Positions 27,006-36,153 of a stretch of DNA of 64,000 nucleotides are shown in pieces. A program made the translations under genes and the position numbers. Below the pieces are notes generated by a model. It did no database searches. It was not told where the DNA came from and saw only the letters and a program-made list of their open reading frames with translations. How positions within the stretch are numbered: the first letter of the stretch is position 1; every line of letters starts with the position of its first letter. Source of the stretch: Bacteroidaceae bacterium (GTDB lineage Bacteria > Bacteroidota > Bacteroidia > Bacteroidales > Bacteroidaceae); NCBI GenBank assembly GCA_017442185.1, contig JAFSAT010000021.1:62001-126000 (forward strand), written 5' to 3'.

Positions 27006-27814
27006 AGATACACCAAACAACATACACAGTAGAAGATTTGCTCCCATACATAGATTGGAACTATTTTTTCCATGCTTGGGGTATTACACATAAAAACACA
27101 GCAACAGACGCCGCAATACAACTGAAAGCCGAAGCCATAGAAACACTAAAGAAGAGTGGCAATGAGTATAAAATAAACACACTCTTCGGACTATTCGACA
27201 CACATGTGAGCGACGACGATATTATAATAAACAACAGACGCCTGCCACTGCTCCGACAGCAACACGCCCGGAGCGACAAGCCCAATATATGTCTTAGCGA
27301 TTTTATAAATCCGCAAGGCGACAAAATAGGTCTTTTTGCTACCGCCATAGAAAAAACATCAAAAAAAGAGACAAACAAAAAAGACCCTTACCACGCATTG
27401 CTGATACAGACCCTGTCCGATCGATTGGCAGAAGCCGCCGCAACCCTGTTACACCTGAAAGTACGTACACAAAGCGAGCTATGGGGCTATGCACCCGAAG
27501 AGCATCTGAGCATCGAAGAGCTTCACCGAGAAGCCTACCAAGGAATACGGCCGGCCGTAGGCTATCCATCGTTACCCGACCAATCAATCATATTTATAAT
27601 AGACAAACTGCTTGGCCTTAAACAGATAGGCATCACACTTACAAGCACAGGCGCAATGTATCCGCACGCAGCAGTGTGCGGTCTGATGCTCTCACACCCT
27701 GCGGCCCACTATTTTCAAATAGGAAAAATAAGCGACGAACAAATCGAAAGCTACTCTCGGCGCCGAGGCATACCAAAGGAGGAGATTCGCAAATTCCTCA
27801 TCAAAAACATCTGA
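27002..27814 (+). CDS. Free-standing MetH reactivation (AdoMet-binding) domain
   Basis: The 270-residue product aligns by eye with only the C-terminal activation domain of cobalamin-dependent methionine synthase. The N-terminal DWNYFFHAWGI matches the DWTPFF helix whose Asp contacts AdoMet. GYAPEEHLSIEELHREAYQG is followed by IRPAVGYPSLPD, the AdoMet-binding RPAxGYP loop, and then LTSTGAMYPHAAVCGLMLSHP and a KISDEQIESYSRRRG tail. The homocysteine, folate and B12 domains are absent, so it should act in trans on a MetH lacking this domain. The His-Thr-Glu-Lys after CPD in classical MetH is replaced (PDQSII). Start 27002 overlaps the pyrC stop; the longer frame back to 26906 is rejected. Confidence 0.88.
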   Translation: MKIHQTTYTVEDLLPYIDWNYFFHAWGITHKNTATDAAIQLKAEAIETLKKSGNEYKINTLFGLFDTHVSDDDIIINNRRLPLLRQQHARSDKPNICLSDFINPQGDKIGLFATAIEKTSKKETNKKDPYHALLIQTLSDRLAEAAATLLHLKVRTQSELWGYAPEEHLSIEELHREAYQGIRPAVGYPSLPDQSIIFIIDKLLGLKQIGITLTSTGAMYPHAAVCGLMLSHPAAHYFQIGKISDEQIESYSRRRGIPKEEIRKFLIKNI

Positions 27815-27991
27815 CTTTTTTGTGCCATAAACTAAAAAACTCTATATTCGCCAAAAATTAGAATTTATTTAGACAGGCACCCCTTGATTTATTTTATACA
27901 ATGCCTTTTTGCACATTTTTGTCAAAAGGCACTGTAACCTACAAAGAGTCAGACAATTAACAAAAGTTTTTCACAAATAAAAAACAGAAGC

Positions 27992-28774
27992 ATGAGAAAG
28001 ATTCTGCATCCATTTTACATCCTCTACCAAATATGCTTCGCATGGTGGGCGACACTTATCATCACAGCAATCACAGCCACTATAATCTGGATATTTGGCG
28101 GAGTACTGAAAATAAAAAACATGGACTACTACCCCGCATGGATATGGTGCAGGCTCACCTGTCTGATATTTCTTATTCCCGTAAAAGTGGTAGACCGTGA
28201 AAAATATGTCGAAAAAGGCAAAAACTACATCTTTGTAGCCAACCACCAAGGAATGTTCGACATATTCATCCTATATGCCTTCATAAACAAAAACTTCAAG
28301 TGGATGATGAAAGACTCGCTGCGCAAAGTGCCACTTTTGGGCATAGCCTGCGAAAAGACCGACCACATTTACATAAATCGCAGCACACCCCAAAAAGATA
28401 TACTTAGAAAGTCACTCAAAGTGCTCAAAGAAGGAAAGTCCATGACAATATTTGCCGAGGGCACACGCAGTGACAACGGACACCTGGGACGCTTCAAGAA
28501 GGGAGCTTTTGCCGTAGCCAACCTATCGCAAAAGCCCATAGTCCCCATTGCAATCGAAGGAGCCTACGACATTCTGCCCAAGAACTGCAAAGTAGCACAT
28601 TGGTCGCCCGTCACCGTAACATTCCACAAACCCATCGAATGTATAGGTCGAAACAGCGACAATGTAGACTACCTGCTTGATGAGACACGCGCCGCCATTG
28701 CAAAAACCCTTGGCGAAGAGCACATAAACATACGGCAAACAGCAGATAAAGACGAAAACCCCATCCATAACTAA
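27992..28774 (+). CDS. plsC: 1-Acyl-sn-glycerol-3-phosphate acyltransferase
   Basis: PlsC makes phosphatidic acid by acylating lysophosphatidic acid at sn-2. The 260-residue protein has N-terminal hydrophobic segments (about 18-65), the catalytic NHQGMFD (HX4D, near residue 84), a Lys/Arg block DSLRKVPLLG, and the FAEGTRS glycerolphosphate-binding motif near 153. The 177-bp gap before it contains a short hairpin (27902-27931) but no clear promoter. It is followed by lpd after 19 bp. Confidence 0.92.
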   Translation: MRKILHPFYILYQICFAWWATLIITAITATIIWIFGGVLKIKNMDYYPAWIWCRLTCLIFLIPVKVVDREKYVEKGKNYIFVANHQGMFDIFILYAFINKNFKWMMKDSLRKVPLLGIACEKTDHIYINRSTPQKDILRKSLKVLKEGKSMTIFAEGTRSDNGHLGRFKKGAFAVANLSQKPIVPIAIEGAYDILPKNCKVAHWSPVTVTFHKPIECIGRNSDNVDYLLDETRAAIAKTLGEEHINIRQTADKDENPIHN

Positions 28775-28793
28775 CCACAAAAAAGAGAAAAAC

Positions 28794-30155
28794 ATGTACG
28801 ATTTAGCAATAATAGGAGGAGGCCCGGCCGGATATGTAGCAGCAGAGAATGCCGGAGCAAACGGTCTCAGAACCATACTCTTTGAAAAGAAAGAATTAGG
28901 CGGAGTATGCCTGAACGAAGGATGTATACCCACCAAAACCCTCCTGTATAGTGCAAAAATGTACGACCACGCACAAAACGGGAAGAAATATGGCATAAAA
29001 GCCGAAAACGTAACCTTCGACTACAAAAAAATAGCAGACCGAAAGACAAAAGTAGTGCGTAAGCTCGTCGCAGGAATAAAAATGAAAATGGAGCACAACA
29101 ATGTGCAAGTAGTAAATGGCGACGCTATCATTACAAAAGGAGACACAAATCAGATTGAGATAATATGCAACGGAGAGCAATACACAGCATCCAAATTGCT
29201 CATTTGCACAGGAAGCGAAGCGTTTGTACCCCCATTGCCCGGAGTTGAAGGCAACGAATCCATTGTGACAAACCGCGAGATACTCAACCTTACCTCAGCA
29301 CCTGAAAGCCTGATAATAATCGGAGGCGGTGTGATAGGTATGGAATTTGCAAGTTTCTACAACAACTTGGGAATACCTGTGACAATAATAGAGATGCAAC
29401 CCGAAATTCTCGGAGGCATCGACAAAGAGACAAGCGAAATGCTGAGGAACATATACGCCAAGCGCGGTGTCAAATTCTGTCTCGGCTGCAAAGTAACAGC
29501 CATTGAAAACAACACCGTACACTATACCGACACACAAGACGAAGCACACAGCATAGAGGGCGACAAGATACTGATGAGCGTAGGACGCCGACCGGTGCTC
29601 AAAGGCTTCGGACTCGAAAATATTCCCGTAGAGACAGAGCGCGGCATAAAAGTAAACGCACACATGCAAACCTCAATGCCCAACGTATACGCAGCAGGCG
29701 ACGTAACAGGTTACTCACTTCTGGCACACACAGCAAGCCGCGAAGGCGAGGTTGCAGTAAACCACATCCTTGGCAAGAGCGACACAATGCAATACAACGC
29801 CATTCCCGGCATCGTATACACCAACCCCGAAGTAAGCAGCGTGGGACTCACCGAAGAAGAGGCACAAGCAAAAGGCATACAATATAAAATCAGCAAGCTC
29901 CCAATGACCTACGCAGGACGCTTCGTAGCCGAGAACGAGGGGCAGACCGGCCTTTGCAAAATGCTCACCACCCCCGATGGAAAAATCTTAGGAGTACACA
30001 TGTTAGGCAACACATCAAGTGAATTTATATGTGCTGCATGTATGGCAATAACAAACAATCTTACCACAGAAGAGATGCAACGCACCATATTCCCACACCC
30101 CACAACCAGCGAAATACTCAAAGAGGGCATATTTGACCTGTTGCAACATCAATAA
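28794..30155 (+). CDS. lpdA: Dihydrolipoyl dehydrogenase (E3)
   Basis: Lpd reoxidises dihydrolipoyl groups of 2-oxoacid dehydrogenase complexes or the glycine cleavage system, using FAD and NAD. The 453-residue product has the FAD motif GGGPAG (8-13), redox pair Cys39/Cys44 in GGVCLNEGCIPTKT, the NAD motif IIGGGVIGMEFASF near 180, and the C-terminal active-site block FPHPTTSEILKE (His and Glu). No E1/E2 gene is adjacent, so the partner complex is elsewhere. Confidence 0.95.
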   Translation: MYDLAIIGGGPAGYVAAENAGANGLRTILFEKKELGGVCLNEGCIPTKTLLYSAKMYDHAQNGKKYGIKAENVTFDYKKIADRKTKVVRKLVAGIKMKMEHNNVQVVNGDAIITKGDTNQIEIICNGEQYTASKLLICTGSEAFVPPLPGVEGNESIVTNREILNLTSAPESLIIIGGGVIGMEFASFYNNLGIPVTIIEMQPEILGGIDKETSEMLRNIYAKRGVKFCLGCKVTAIENNTVHYTDTQDEAHSIEGDKILMSVGRRPVLKGFGLENIPVETERGIKVNAHMQTSMPNVYAAGDVTGYSLLAHTASREGEVAVNHILGKSDTMQYNAIPGIVYTNPEVSSVGLTEEEAQAKGIQYKISKLPMTYAGRFVAENEGQTGLCKMLTTPDGKILGVHMLGNTSSEFICAACMAITNNLTTEEMQRTIFPHPTTSEILKEGIFDLLQHQ

Positions 30156-30254
30156 AAATTTAAATAAAAATTGCAAACCAAACTAAACAAGAAAATGTTT
30201 ATTAACAAAAAACATTCATTCGTCCTTAAAAAATAAAAAACAAATATAAGAATC

Positions 30255-31556
30255 ATGAAAAATTGCAAAGTAAGACCTGCCGAGGGAAAATTGGGCGTAA
30301 TGTGTGTTGGCTTGGGCGCCGTCACCACCACAACCATAATCGGCGTACTAATGTCACGCAAAGGGCTGTCGAAACCCACCGGCTCATTTGCATGCGAAGG
30401 TATTATGCGTTTGGGCAGAGGTAGTGAAAAAATATATAAAGAGGTGAAACACATACTGCCCATAGCCAATTTAAACGACATAGTGTTCGGAGCATGGGAT
30501 TTATATGAAGATGACGCCTACGACGCAGCAATAAAAGCAGGAGTACTAAAACAGTCAGACATTGAGCCTGTCAAAGAGGAGCTGCACGCCATACGCCCCT
30601 ATAAAGCCCTATTCGATAAAAGCTATGCAACAAACATAGACGGCCCCAATGTTAAAAAGGGAGAAACACGTTGGGAACTTACCGAACAAGTTCGTCAAGA
30701 CATACGAAACTTTAAAAAAGAGAACAACTGCGAGCGAGTAGTAGTAATATGGATAGCCAGCACCGAGAAATACATCCCACGCGACGAAAACATACACGGC
30801 AGCCTTAAAGCCTTTGAAGCAGCCATGAAAGCAAACGACGTTGAGCGAGTGGCTCCCAGCATGTGCTACGCCTATGCCGCGATGCGCGAAGGATGCCCCT
30901 TTGTCATGGGTGCGCCCAACCTATGTGTAGACATTCCCGCCATGTGGGAACTCGCCGACGAGATGCAAGTCCCCATAGCAGGCAAAGACTTCAAGAGCGG
31001 ACAAACAATGATGAAGACCGTTCTTGCACCGGCATTTTTCACCCGTCAATTAGGTGTCACCGGATGGTTCTCCACAAACATTCTTGGAAATCGCGACGGA
31101 ATAGTACTTGATGCACCCGAAAATTTCGAGACAAAACGCCGCAGCAAAATGTCGGCAGTGGAAAACATTCTCGACAGCGATATATACCCCGACCTATACT
31201 CAGACATCTACCACAAAGTGCGCATAAACTACTACCCCCCGCGTGGCGACGAAAAAGAGAGCTGGGACAATATCGACATATTCGGTTGGATGGGCTATCC
31301 CATGACCATAAAAGTAAACTTCCTGTGCCGCGACTCCATACTTGCAGCCCCGTTAGTACTCGACCTGATACTGTTCAGCGACGTGGCACAACGCGCAGGA
31401 CTTTACGGAATACAGGAATTTATGTCATTCTACTGCAAAGCCCCCATGCACAAGGATGGCGAAAAACCCGTACACGACCTGTTCAAACAATTTGCGATAC
31501 TTAAAAACAAGATAAGAGAACTTGCAGGCTACGAAGCCGACCAAGAAATAGATTAA
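30255..31556 (+). CDS. myo-Inositol-1-phosphate synthase
   Basis: The enzyme converts glucose 6-phosphate to myo-inositol 3-phosphate with bound NAD. The 433-residue product has the N-terminal GLGAVTTTTIIG dinucleotide loop (about 19-30) and the conserved IPxx-type segments (WIASTEKYIPRDENIHG; AGKDFKSGQTMMKT, the catalytic Lys region near residue 240; WFSTNILGNRDG). In gut Bacteroidota this synthase supplies inositol for inositol phospho- and sphingolipids. Here the other known inositol-lipid genes are not next to it. A 99-bp AT-rich leader precedes it and a strong terminator follows. Confidence 0.93.
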   Translation: MKNCKVRPAEGKLGVMCVGLGAVTTTTIIGVLMSRKGLSKPTGSFACEGIMRLGRGSEKIYKEVKHILPIANLNDIVFGAWDLYEDDAYDAAIKAGVLKQSDIEPVKEELHAIRPYKALFDKSYATNIDGPNVKKGETRWELTEQVRQDIRNFKKENNCERVVVIWIASTEKYIPRDENIHGSLKAFEAAMKANDVERVAPSMCYAYAAMREGCPFVMGAPNLCVDIPAMWELADEMQVPIAGKDFKSGQTMMKTVLAPAFFTRQLGVTGWFSTNILGNRDGIVLDAPENFETKRRSKMSAVENILDSDIYPDLYSDIYHKVRINYYPPRGDEKESWDNIDIFGWMGYPMTIKVNFLCRDSILAAPLVLDLILFSDVAQRAGLYGIQEFMSFYCKAPMHKDGEKPVHDLFKQFAILKNKIRELAGYEADQEID

Positions 31557-31576
31557 ACAAAAAACATATATAAATA

Positions 31577-31612
31577 AATATGCAACAAGCCCGGCTTGTT
31601 GCATATTTATTT
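31577..31612 (+). terminator. Perfect 32-bp palindrome, probable terminator
   Basis: Positions 31577-31608 read the same on both strands (centre AGCCGGCT), giving a strong stem with the central bases as loop, followed by TTATTTAATA. It lies 20 bp after the inositol-phosphate synthase stop. Confidence 0.82.
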
Positions 31613-31621
31613 AATACGCGG

Positions 31622-31676
31622 ATAAAAATAATTGTATTTTTATGGCAATAATAACTAAAATATACTTATTTTTGCC
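31622..31676 (+). promoter_or_regulatory. argR promoter region with two palindromes (candidate ArgR operators)
   Basis: ATAAAAATA-ATTG-TATTTTTAT (31622-31643) is a perfect 22-bp palindrome. Next to it GGCAATAATAA (31644-31654) and TTATTTTTGCC (31666-31676) form an 11-bp inverted repeat with one mismatch that overlaps a -7 box TATTTTTG (31667-31674). ArgR sites are AT-rich 18-bp palindromes, often at their own promoter, so autoregulation is likely; assignment of the exact box is inference. Confidence 0.55.
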
Positions 31677-31709
31677 GTCAATAAGTAATAAAAATACAAA
31701 CGCGTACAA

Positions 31710-32192
31710 ATGAAAATAAAAAATTCACGTCTCGACACAATAAGGCTGATACTATCGACACAAGAGATAGGCAGCCAAGAAGATTTATTAAGAGAATTAT
31801 CAAAAGAGGGATTCAAACTTACACAAGCAACACTCTCACGCGACCTGCACCAACTGCGTGTAGTAAAAACAGTGGGAGTGCAAGGAAAATATCGTTATGT
31901 ACTTACACGTCCGCATCAATACAGACACGAGGGCACAGAGGGCGAAATGCGTCCGATAACCCCTCAGCATGAGATTGGCGGATTCATCTCAATAAAATTC
32001 TCGGGTAATTTGGCAGTAATACGCACAAAGCCCAGCTATGCAAGCACATTAGCCTATCACATAGACGCATACGACTTTCCCGAGATAATAGGAACCATAG
32101 CAGGCGACGATACAGTGATGATAGCACTTGCCGAAGATGCAACAAAAGGAGCAATACTGAAAGCACTGAGAACCATTATCCCCAACATATAA
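31710..32192 (+). CDS. argR: Arginine repressor ArgR
   Basis: The 160-residue product has the N-terminal winged-helix domain (GSQEDLLRELSKEGFKLTQATLSRDL, about residues 21-46, with the SRDL recognition helix) and the C-terminal hexamerisation and arginine-binding domain ending in GTIAGDDTVMIALAEDA. With arginine bound, ArgR represses the biosynthetic operon. It is the first gene of the argR-GNAT-argG-argC-argD run. It lies directly after palindromes that may be its own operator. Confidence 0.95.
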   Translation: MKIKNSRLDTIRLILSTQEIGSQEDLLRELSKEGFKLTQATLSRDLHQLRVVKTVGVQGKYRYVLTRPHQYRHEGTEGEMRPITPQHEIGGFISIKFSGNLAVIRTKPSYASTLAYHIDAYDFPEIIGTIAGDDTVMIALAEDATKGAILKALRTIIPNI

Positions 32193-32206
32193 AAAAGATA
32201 AAAAAC

Positions 32207-32764
32207 ATGGACACAAATATAAACAGCGAGGATATAAAAGTGCTGATAGCCGACGCATCGCACGAACGATACGTCGACGAGATACTCGACACAATAAGTG
32301 CAGCGGCAAAAGTTCGCGGAACAGGCATAGCCAAGAGAACCCACGAATACGTTGCACAAAAAATGCGAGAGGGCAAAGCAGTAATAGCACTATACAACGA
32401 CGAATTTGCGGGATTTTGCTACATAGAGAGCTGGGGCAACAAGCAGTATGTAGCAAATTCCGGCCTTATCGTGGCCGATAAATTCCGTCGACACGGCCTT
32501 GCCAAACGAATCAAGCAGACAGCCTTCAATCTGTCACGCAAAATGTGGCCCGAGGCCAAACTGTTCGGACTTACAAGCGGAGGAGCCGTGATGAAGATAA
32601 ACACAGAACTTGGATATGTACCCGTTCCATTCTCGGAACTTACTGATGACGAAGCCTTTTGGAAAGGCTGCCAGGGATGCGTAAACCACGATGTGCTGAT
32701 GCGCACCGACAGACGCTACTGCATCTGCACAGCAATGTTGTACGACCCGGCAAAGCACAAATAA
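32207..32764 (+). CDS. GNAT acyltransferase, probable N-acylglutamate synthase
   Basis: The 185-residue GNAT protein has the acetyl-CoA-binding segment VADKFRRHGLAKRIKQTAF (Q/RxxGxG/A-type loop near residue 92). It sits inside the arginine operon between argR and argG, the place where Bacteroides genomes also have a GNAT gene. In Bacteroides the pathway uses N-succinylated intermediates and no classical ArgA or ArgJ is found; genetic work there assigned the first acylation to this kind of gene. I infer an N-acetyl- or N-succinylglutamate synthase. The acyl group cannot be told from sequence. Confidence 0.75.
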   Translation: MDTNINSEDIKVLIADASHERYVDEILDTISAAAKVRGTGIAKRTHEYVAQKMREGKAVIALYNDEFAGFCYIESWGNKQYVANSGLIVADKFRRHGLAKRIKQTAFNLSRKMWPEAKLFGLTSGGAVMKINTELGYVPVPFSELTDDEAFWKGCQGCVNHDVLMRTDRRYCICTAMLYDPAKHK

Positions 32765-32797
32765 ACATAAAAAACATAAAAAATATACACAAAAGAT

Positions 32798-34000
32798 ATG
32801 AGTAAAAAGAAAGTAGTGGTAGCATTCAGCGGTGGTCTCGACACATCATTCACCGTAATGTATCTGACAAAAGAAAAAGGATACGAAGTATATGCAGCCT
32901 GCGCCAACACCGGCGGATTCAGTGCCGAGCAACTGAAACAGAATGAAGAAAATGCCTATAAATTAGGAGCAAAAGAATATGTAACACTCGACGTAACCCA
33001 AGAATACTACGACAAGAGTCTGCGCTACATGATATATGGCAACGTGCTGCGCAATGGAACCTATCCGATATCCGTATCATCGGAAAGAATCTTTCAAGCA
33101 CTCGCCATTGCACGATACGCAAACGAAATAGGTGCCGACGCAATTGCCCACGGCTCAACAGGAGCAGGCAACGACCAGATACGCTTCGACATGACATTCT
33201 TGGTGCTTGCTCCGGGAGTGGAGATAATAACCCTCACACGCGACATGGCATTAACACGCGAATTTGAGATAAACTATCTTAACGAACATGGCTTTGCAGC
33301 CGACTTTGAAAAACTTAAATACTCCTACAATGTAGGAATATGGGGGACATCCATCTGTGGTGGCGAGATATTAGACTCGGCACAAGGATTGCCCGAAAAT
33401 GCCTATCTCAAACAGGTAAAAAAAGATGGAACAGAAGAACTGCGACTGACCTTTGAAAATGGCGAACTTAAGGCCATAAACAACGAACGATACGACGACC
33501 CCATAAAAGCGATTCAAAAAGTGGAGGAGATAGGCGCCCCCTACGGCATTGGACGCGACATGCACGTTGGCGACACTATAATAGGAATCAAGGGGCGTGT
33601 AGGATTTGAAGCAGCAGCACCCATGCTCATAATCGGTGCTCACAGATTCCTCGAAAAATACACCCTCAGCAAATGGCAGCAGTATTGGAAAGACCAGGTT
33701 GCCAATTGGTACGGAATGTTTCTTCATGAAAGTCAATATCTCGAACCTGTGATGCGCGACATCGAGGCAATGCTCCAAAATTCACAACGCAATGTATCGG
33801 GAACAGTTATATTGAAACTTACGGCCAAAAGTTTTGAGACTGTAGGAGTAGAATCGCCCAACGACCTTGTAAAAAGCAAATTCGGCGAATATGGAGAGAT
33901 GCAAAAAGGTTGGACAGCCGAAGATGCAAAAGGATTCATTAAAGTAACCTCAACACCTCTGCGTGTATACTACACCAATCACCCTGACGAAAAAATCTGA
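32798..34000 (+). CDS. argG: Argininosuccinate synthase
   Basis: ArgG joins citrulline and aspartate with ATP. The 400-residue product has the N-type ATP pyrophosphatase P-loop AFSGGLDTS (residues 9-17), HGSTGAGNDQIRF near 110, and the GRVGFEAAAPMLIIGAHR region near 267. The length is normal. It is embedded in the arg operon with 33 bp on each side. Confidence 0.95.
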   Translation: MSKKKVVVAFSGGLDTSFTVMYLTKEKGYEVYAACANTGGFSAEQLKQNEENAYKLGAKEYVTLDVTQEYYDKSLRYMIYGNVLRNGTYPISVSSERIFQALAIARYANEIGADAIAHGSTGAGNDQIRFDMTFLVLAPGVEIITLTRDMALTREFEINYLNEHGFAADFEKLKYSYNVGIWGTSICGGEILDSAQGLPENAYLKQVKKDGTEELRLTFENGELKAINNERYDDPIKAIQKVEEIGAPYGIGRDMHVGDTIIGIKGRVGFEAAAPMLIIGAHRFLEKYTLSKWQQYWKDQVANWYGMFLHESQYLEPVMRDIEAMLQNSQRNVSGTVILKLTAKSFETVGVESPNDLVKSKFGEYGEMQKGWTAEDAKGFIKVTSTPLRVYYTNHPDEKI

Positions 34001-34033
34001 AAAAACAGTATAAGCATAGAAAAATAAGACACA

Positions 34034-35002
34034 ATGATACGAATAGGAATAATAGGAGGAGCAGGCTACACAGCAGGCGAGCTACTACGTCTGCTCATAG
34101 GACACCCCGATGCCGAGATATGCTTTGTAAACAGCAGCAGCAATGCCGGTAACAAAATCACCGACGTCCACAGCGGATTGTTAGGCGACACAGATTTGGT
34201 ATTTACCGACGAGCTTCCCCTCGACAGCATCGACCTGCTCTACTTCTGTACGGCACACGGCGATACGCGCAAATTCCTGGACAGCCACTCTCTGCCCGAG
34301 AATCTTAAAGTGATAGACCTCTCCATGGACTATCGCATAAAAGCCATTGACCACGACTTTATATACGGGCTGCCCGAACTGAATCGCCGCAACACCTGCA
34401 AAAGCCGATATGTCGCAAACCCCGGATGCTTTGCCACCTGCATCGAGCTGGGACTGCTGCCACTCGCAAAAGCACATCTTTTACAAAGCGAAATATATGT
34501 AAATGCAATCACAGGAAGCACAGGAGCCGGAGTAAAGCCATCAAGCACCACACACTTCAGTTGGCGCAATAACAACATGAGCATATACAAACCTTTTGAG
34601 CACCAGCATCTGCCCGAGATACTGCAAAGCCTCAAACAGTTGCAACCCGACTTTAATGGCGAGATAAACTTTATCCCCTATCGTGGCGACTTTGCCAGAG
34701 GTATATTTGCCACCATAGTGCTTAAATGCACTCACGACATCGAAACTATCTATAAAATCTACGAGGAGTACTACGAACGCGATTCGTTCACACACGTAAT
34801 ACCCACTCCCATCGACCTCAAGCAGGTTGTAAACACCAACAAATGCCTTATACATCTCGAAAAACATGGCGACAAACTGCTGATAACTTCGATTATAGAC
34901 AATCTGTTGAAAGGCGCCGCCGGACAGGCCGTACACAACATGAATCTTCTTTTCGGGCTCGAAGAGACAGTGGGACTTAAATTAAAACCTTCAGCATTCT
35001 AA
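34034..35002 (+). CDS. argC: N-acyl-gamma-glutamyl-phosphate reductase
   Basis: ArgC reduces N-acylglutamyl phosphate to the semialdehyde. The 322-residue protein has the NADP motif GGAGYTAGE (residues 8-16), the catalytic Cys in VANPGCFAT near residue 133, a conserved TGSTGAG near 158 and a late GAAGQAVHNMNL block. It is shorter than the ~345-residue type but typical for Bacteroidota. The product may act on succinyl rather than acetyl substrates. Confidence 0.94.
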   Translation: MIRIGIIGGAGYTAGELLRLLIGHPDAEICFVNSSSNAGNKITDVHSGLLGDTDLVFTDELPLDSIDLLYFCTAHGDTRKFLDSHSLPENLKVIDLSMDYRIKAIDHDFIYGLPELNRRNTCKSRYVANPGCFATCIELGLLPLAKAHLLQSEIYVNAITGSTGAGVKPSSTTHFSWRNNNMSIYKPFEHQHLPEILQSLKQLQPDFNGEINFIPYRGDFARGIFATIVLKCTHDIETIYKIYEEYYERDSFTHVIPTPIDLKQVVNTNKCLIHLEKHGDKLLITSIIDNLLKGAAGQAVHNMNLLFGLEETVGLKLKPSAF

Positions 35003-35008
35003 AAAAAG

Positions 35009-36133
35009 ATGAAATTATATGATGTATATCCGCTTTTCGATGTAAACATCGTAAAGGGAAAAGGATGTAAAGTGTGGGACGACAAAGGCACCGAGTATCT
35101 CGACCTCTACGGAGGGCATGCCGTAATTTCGATAGGACACTGCCACCCTCGCTACACAGAGGCTCTCAGCAAGCAGGTGTCAACGCTCGGTTTTTACTCA
35201 AACTCGGTAGTAAACAGATTGCAAGAAAAAGTTGCCGAGACTTTGGGACACGTCAGCGGCTACGAAGATTACAGTGTCTTTTTTGTAAATTCCGGTGCCG
35301 AAGCTAACGAAAATGCCCTCAAGCTGTCATCTTTTCACAATGGCCGCACACGAGTGATTGCCTTCGAGAAATCGTTCCACGGACGCACATCCCTTGCCGT
35401 AGAGGTGACAGACAATGCAAAAATAATAGCCCCCATAAACAGCAACGGACACACCACCTATCTGCCTTTGGGCGATATTGAATCGGTAAGAAAAGAACTT
35501 GCCATGGGTGACGTTTGCGCAGTGATTATAGAGGGTATACAAGGGGTCGGAGGAATAAGAACACCCGATTCGCAGTTTTTAGTGCAGTTGCAGCAAGAGT
35601 GTCGCGCAACAGGCACCATACTCATACTCGACGAGATTCAGAGTGGATGCGGTCGCAGTGGCAAATTCTTTGCGCACCAATGGGCCGGCATCCGCCCCGA
35701 TATTATCACTCAGGCAAAAGGGCTGGGCAACGGTTTTCCCATAGGCTGCCTTCTTATAAGCCCCGAATTTTCGCCATGGGCCGGACAGTTGGGCACCACA
35801 TTTGGCGGCAACCATCTTGCCTGTGCAGCTGCACAAGCCGTACTTGATATTATGAAAGAAGAAGAGCTGATGAAAAACACACAGCAAGTGGGCGAATATC
35901 TTATGCAGGAATTAAAGAACATCTCTCGCATAAAAGAGGTACGCGGCAAAGGACTGATGATAGGCATGGAATTTGACGAGCCGATAAAGGAGATGCGCCG
36001 ACAGCTGCTGTTCAAAGAGCATGTATTCACAGGAGTAAGCGGCACAAACGTAATAAGATTACTGCCTCCACTTATACTGAGCATCGAAGAGGCACAAGAC
36101 TTTTTATCTCGCCTGAAAAGAGTATTAGCATAG
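35009..36133 (+). CDS. argD: N-acylornithine aminotransferase
   Basis: ArgD is a PLP class-III aminotransferase that forms N-acylornithine. The 374-residue protein has GGHAVISIGHCHP near residue 35, FVNSGAEANENALK near 93, and DEIQSGCGRSGKFFAHQ near 212. The PLP lysine lies in ITQAKGLGNGFPIG near residue 236, and TFGGNHLACAAA near 265. It lies 6 bp after argC and is the last gene of the operon in this window; argB and argF/argF' are not here. Confidence 0.94.
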   Translation: MKLYDVYPLFDVNIVKGKGCKVWDDKGTEYLDLYGGHAVISIGHCHPRYTEALSKQVSTLGFYSNSVVNRLQEKVAETLGHVSGYEDYSVFFVNSGAEANENALKLSSFHNGRTRVIAFEKSFHGRTSLAVEVTDNAKIIAPINSNGHTTYLPLGDIESVRKELAMGDVCAVIIEGIQGVGGIRTPDSQFLVQLQQECRATGTILILDEIQSGCGRSGKFFAHQWAGIRPDIITQAKGLGNGFPIGCLLISPEFSPWAGQLGTTFGGNHLACAAAQAVLDIMKEEELMKNTQQVGEYLMQELKNISRIKEVRGKGLMIGMEFDEPIKEMRRQLLFKEHVFTGVSGTNVIRLLPPLILSIEEAQDFLSRLKRVLA

Positions 36134-36153
36134 AAGTTTCATAGAGATTCACC

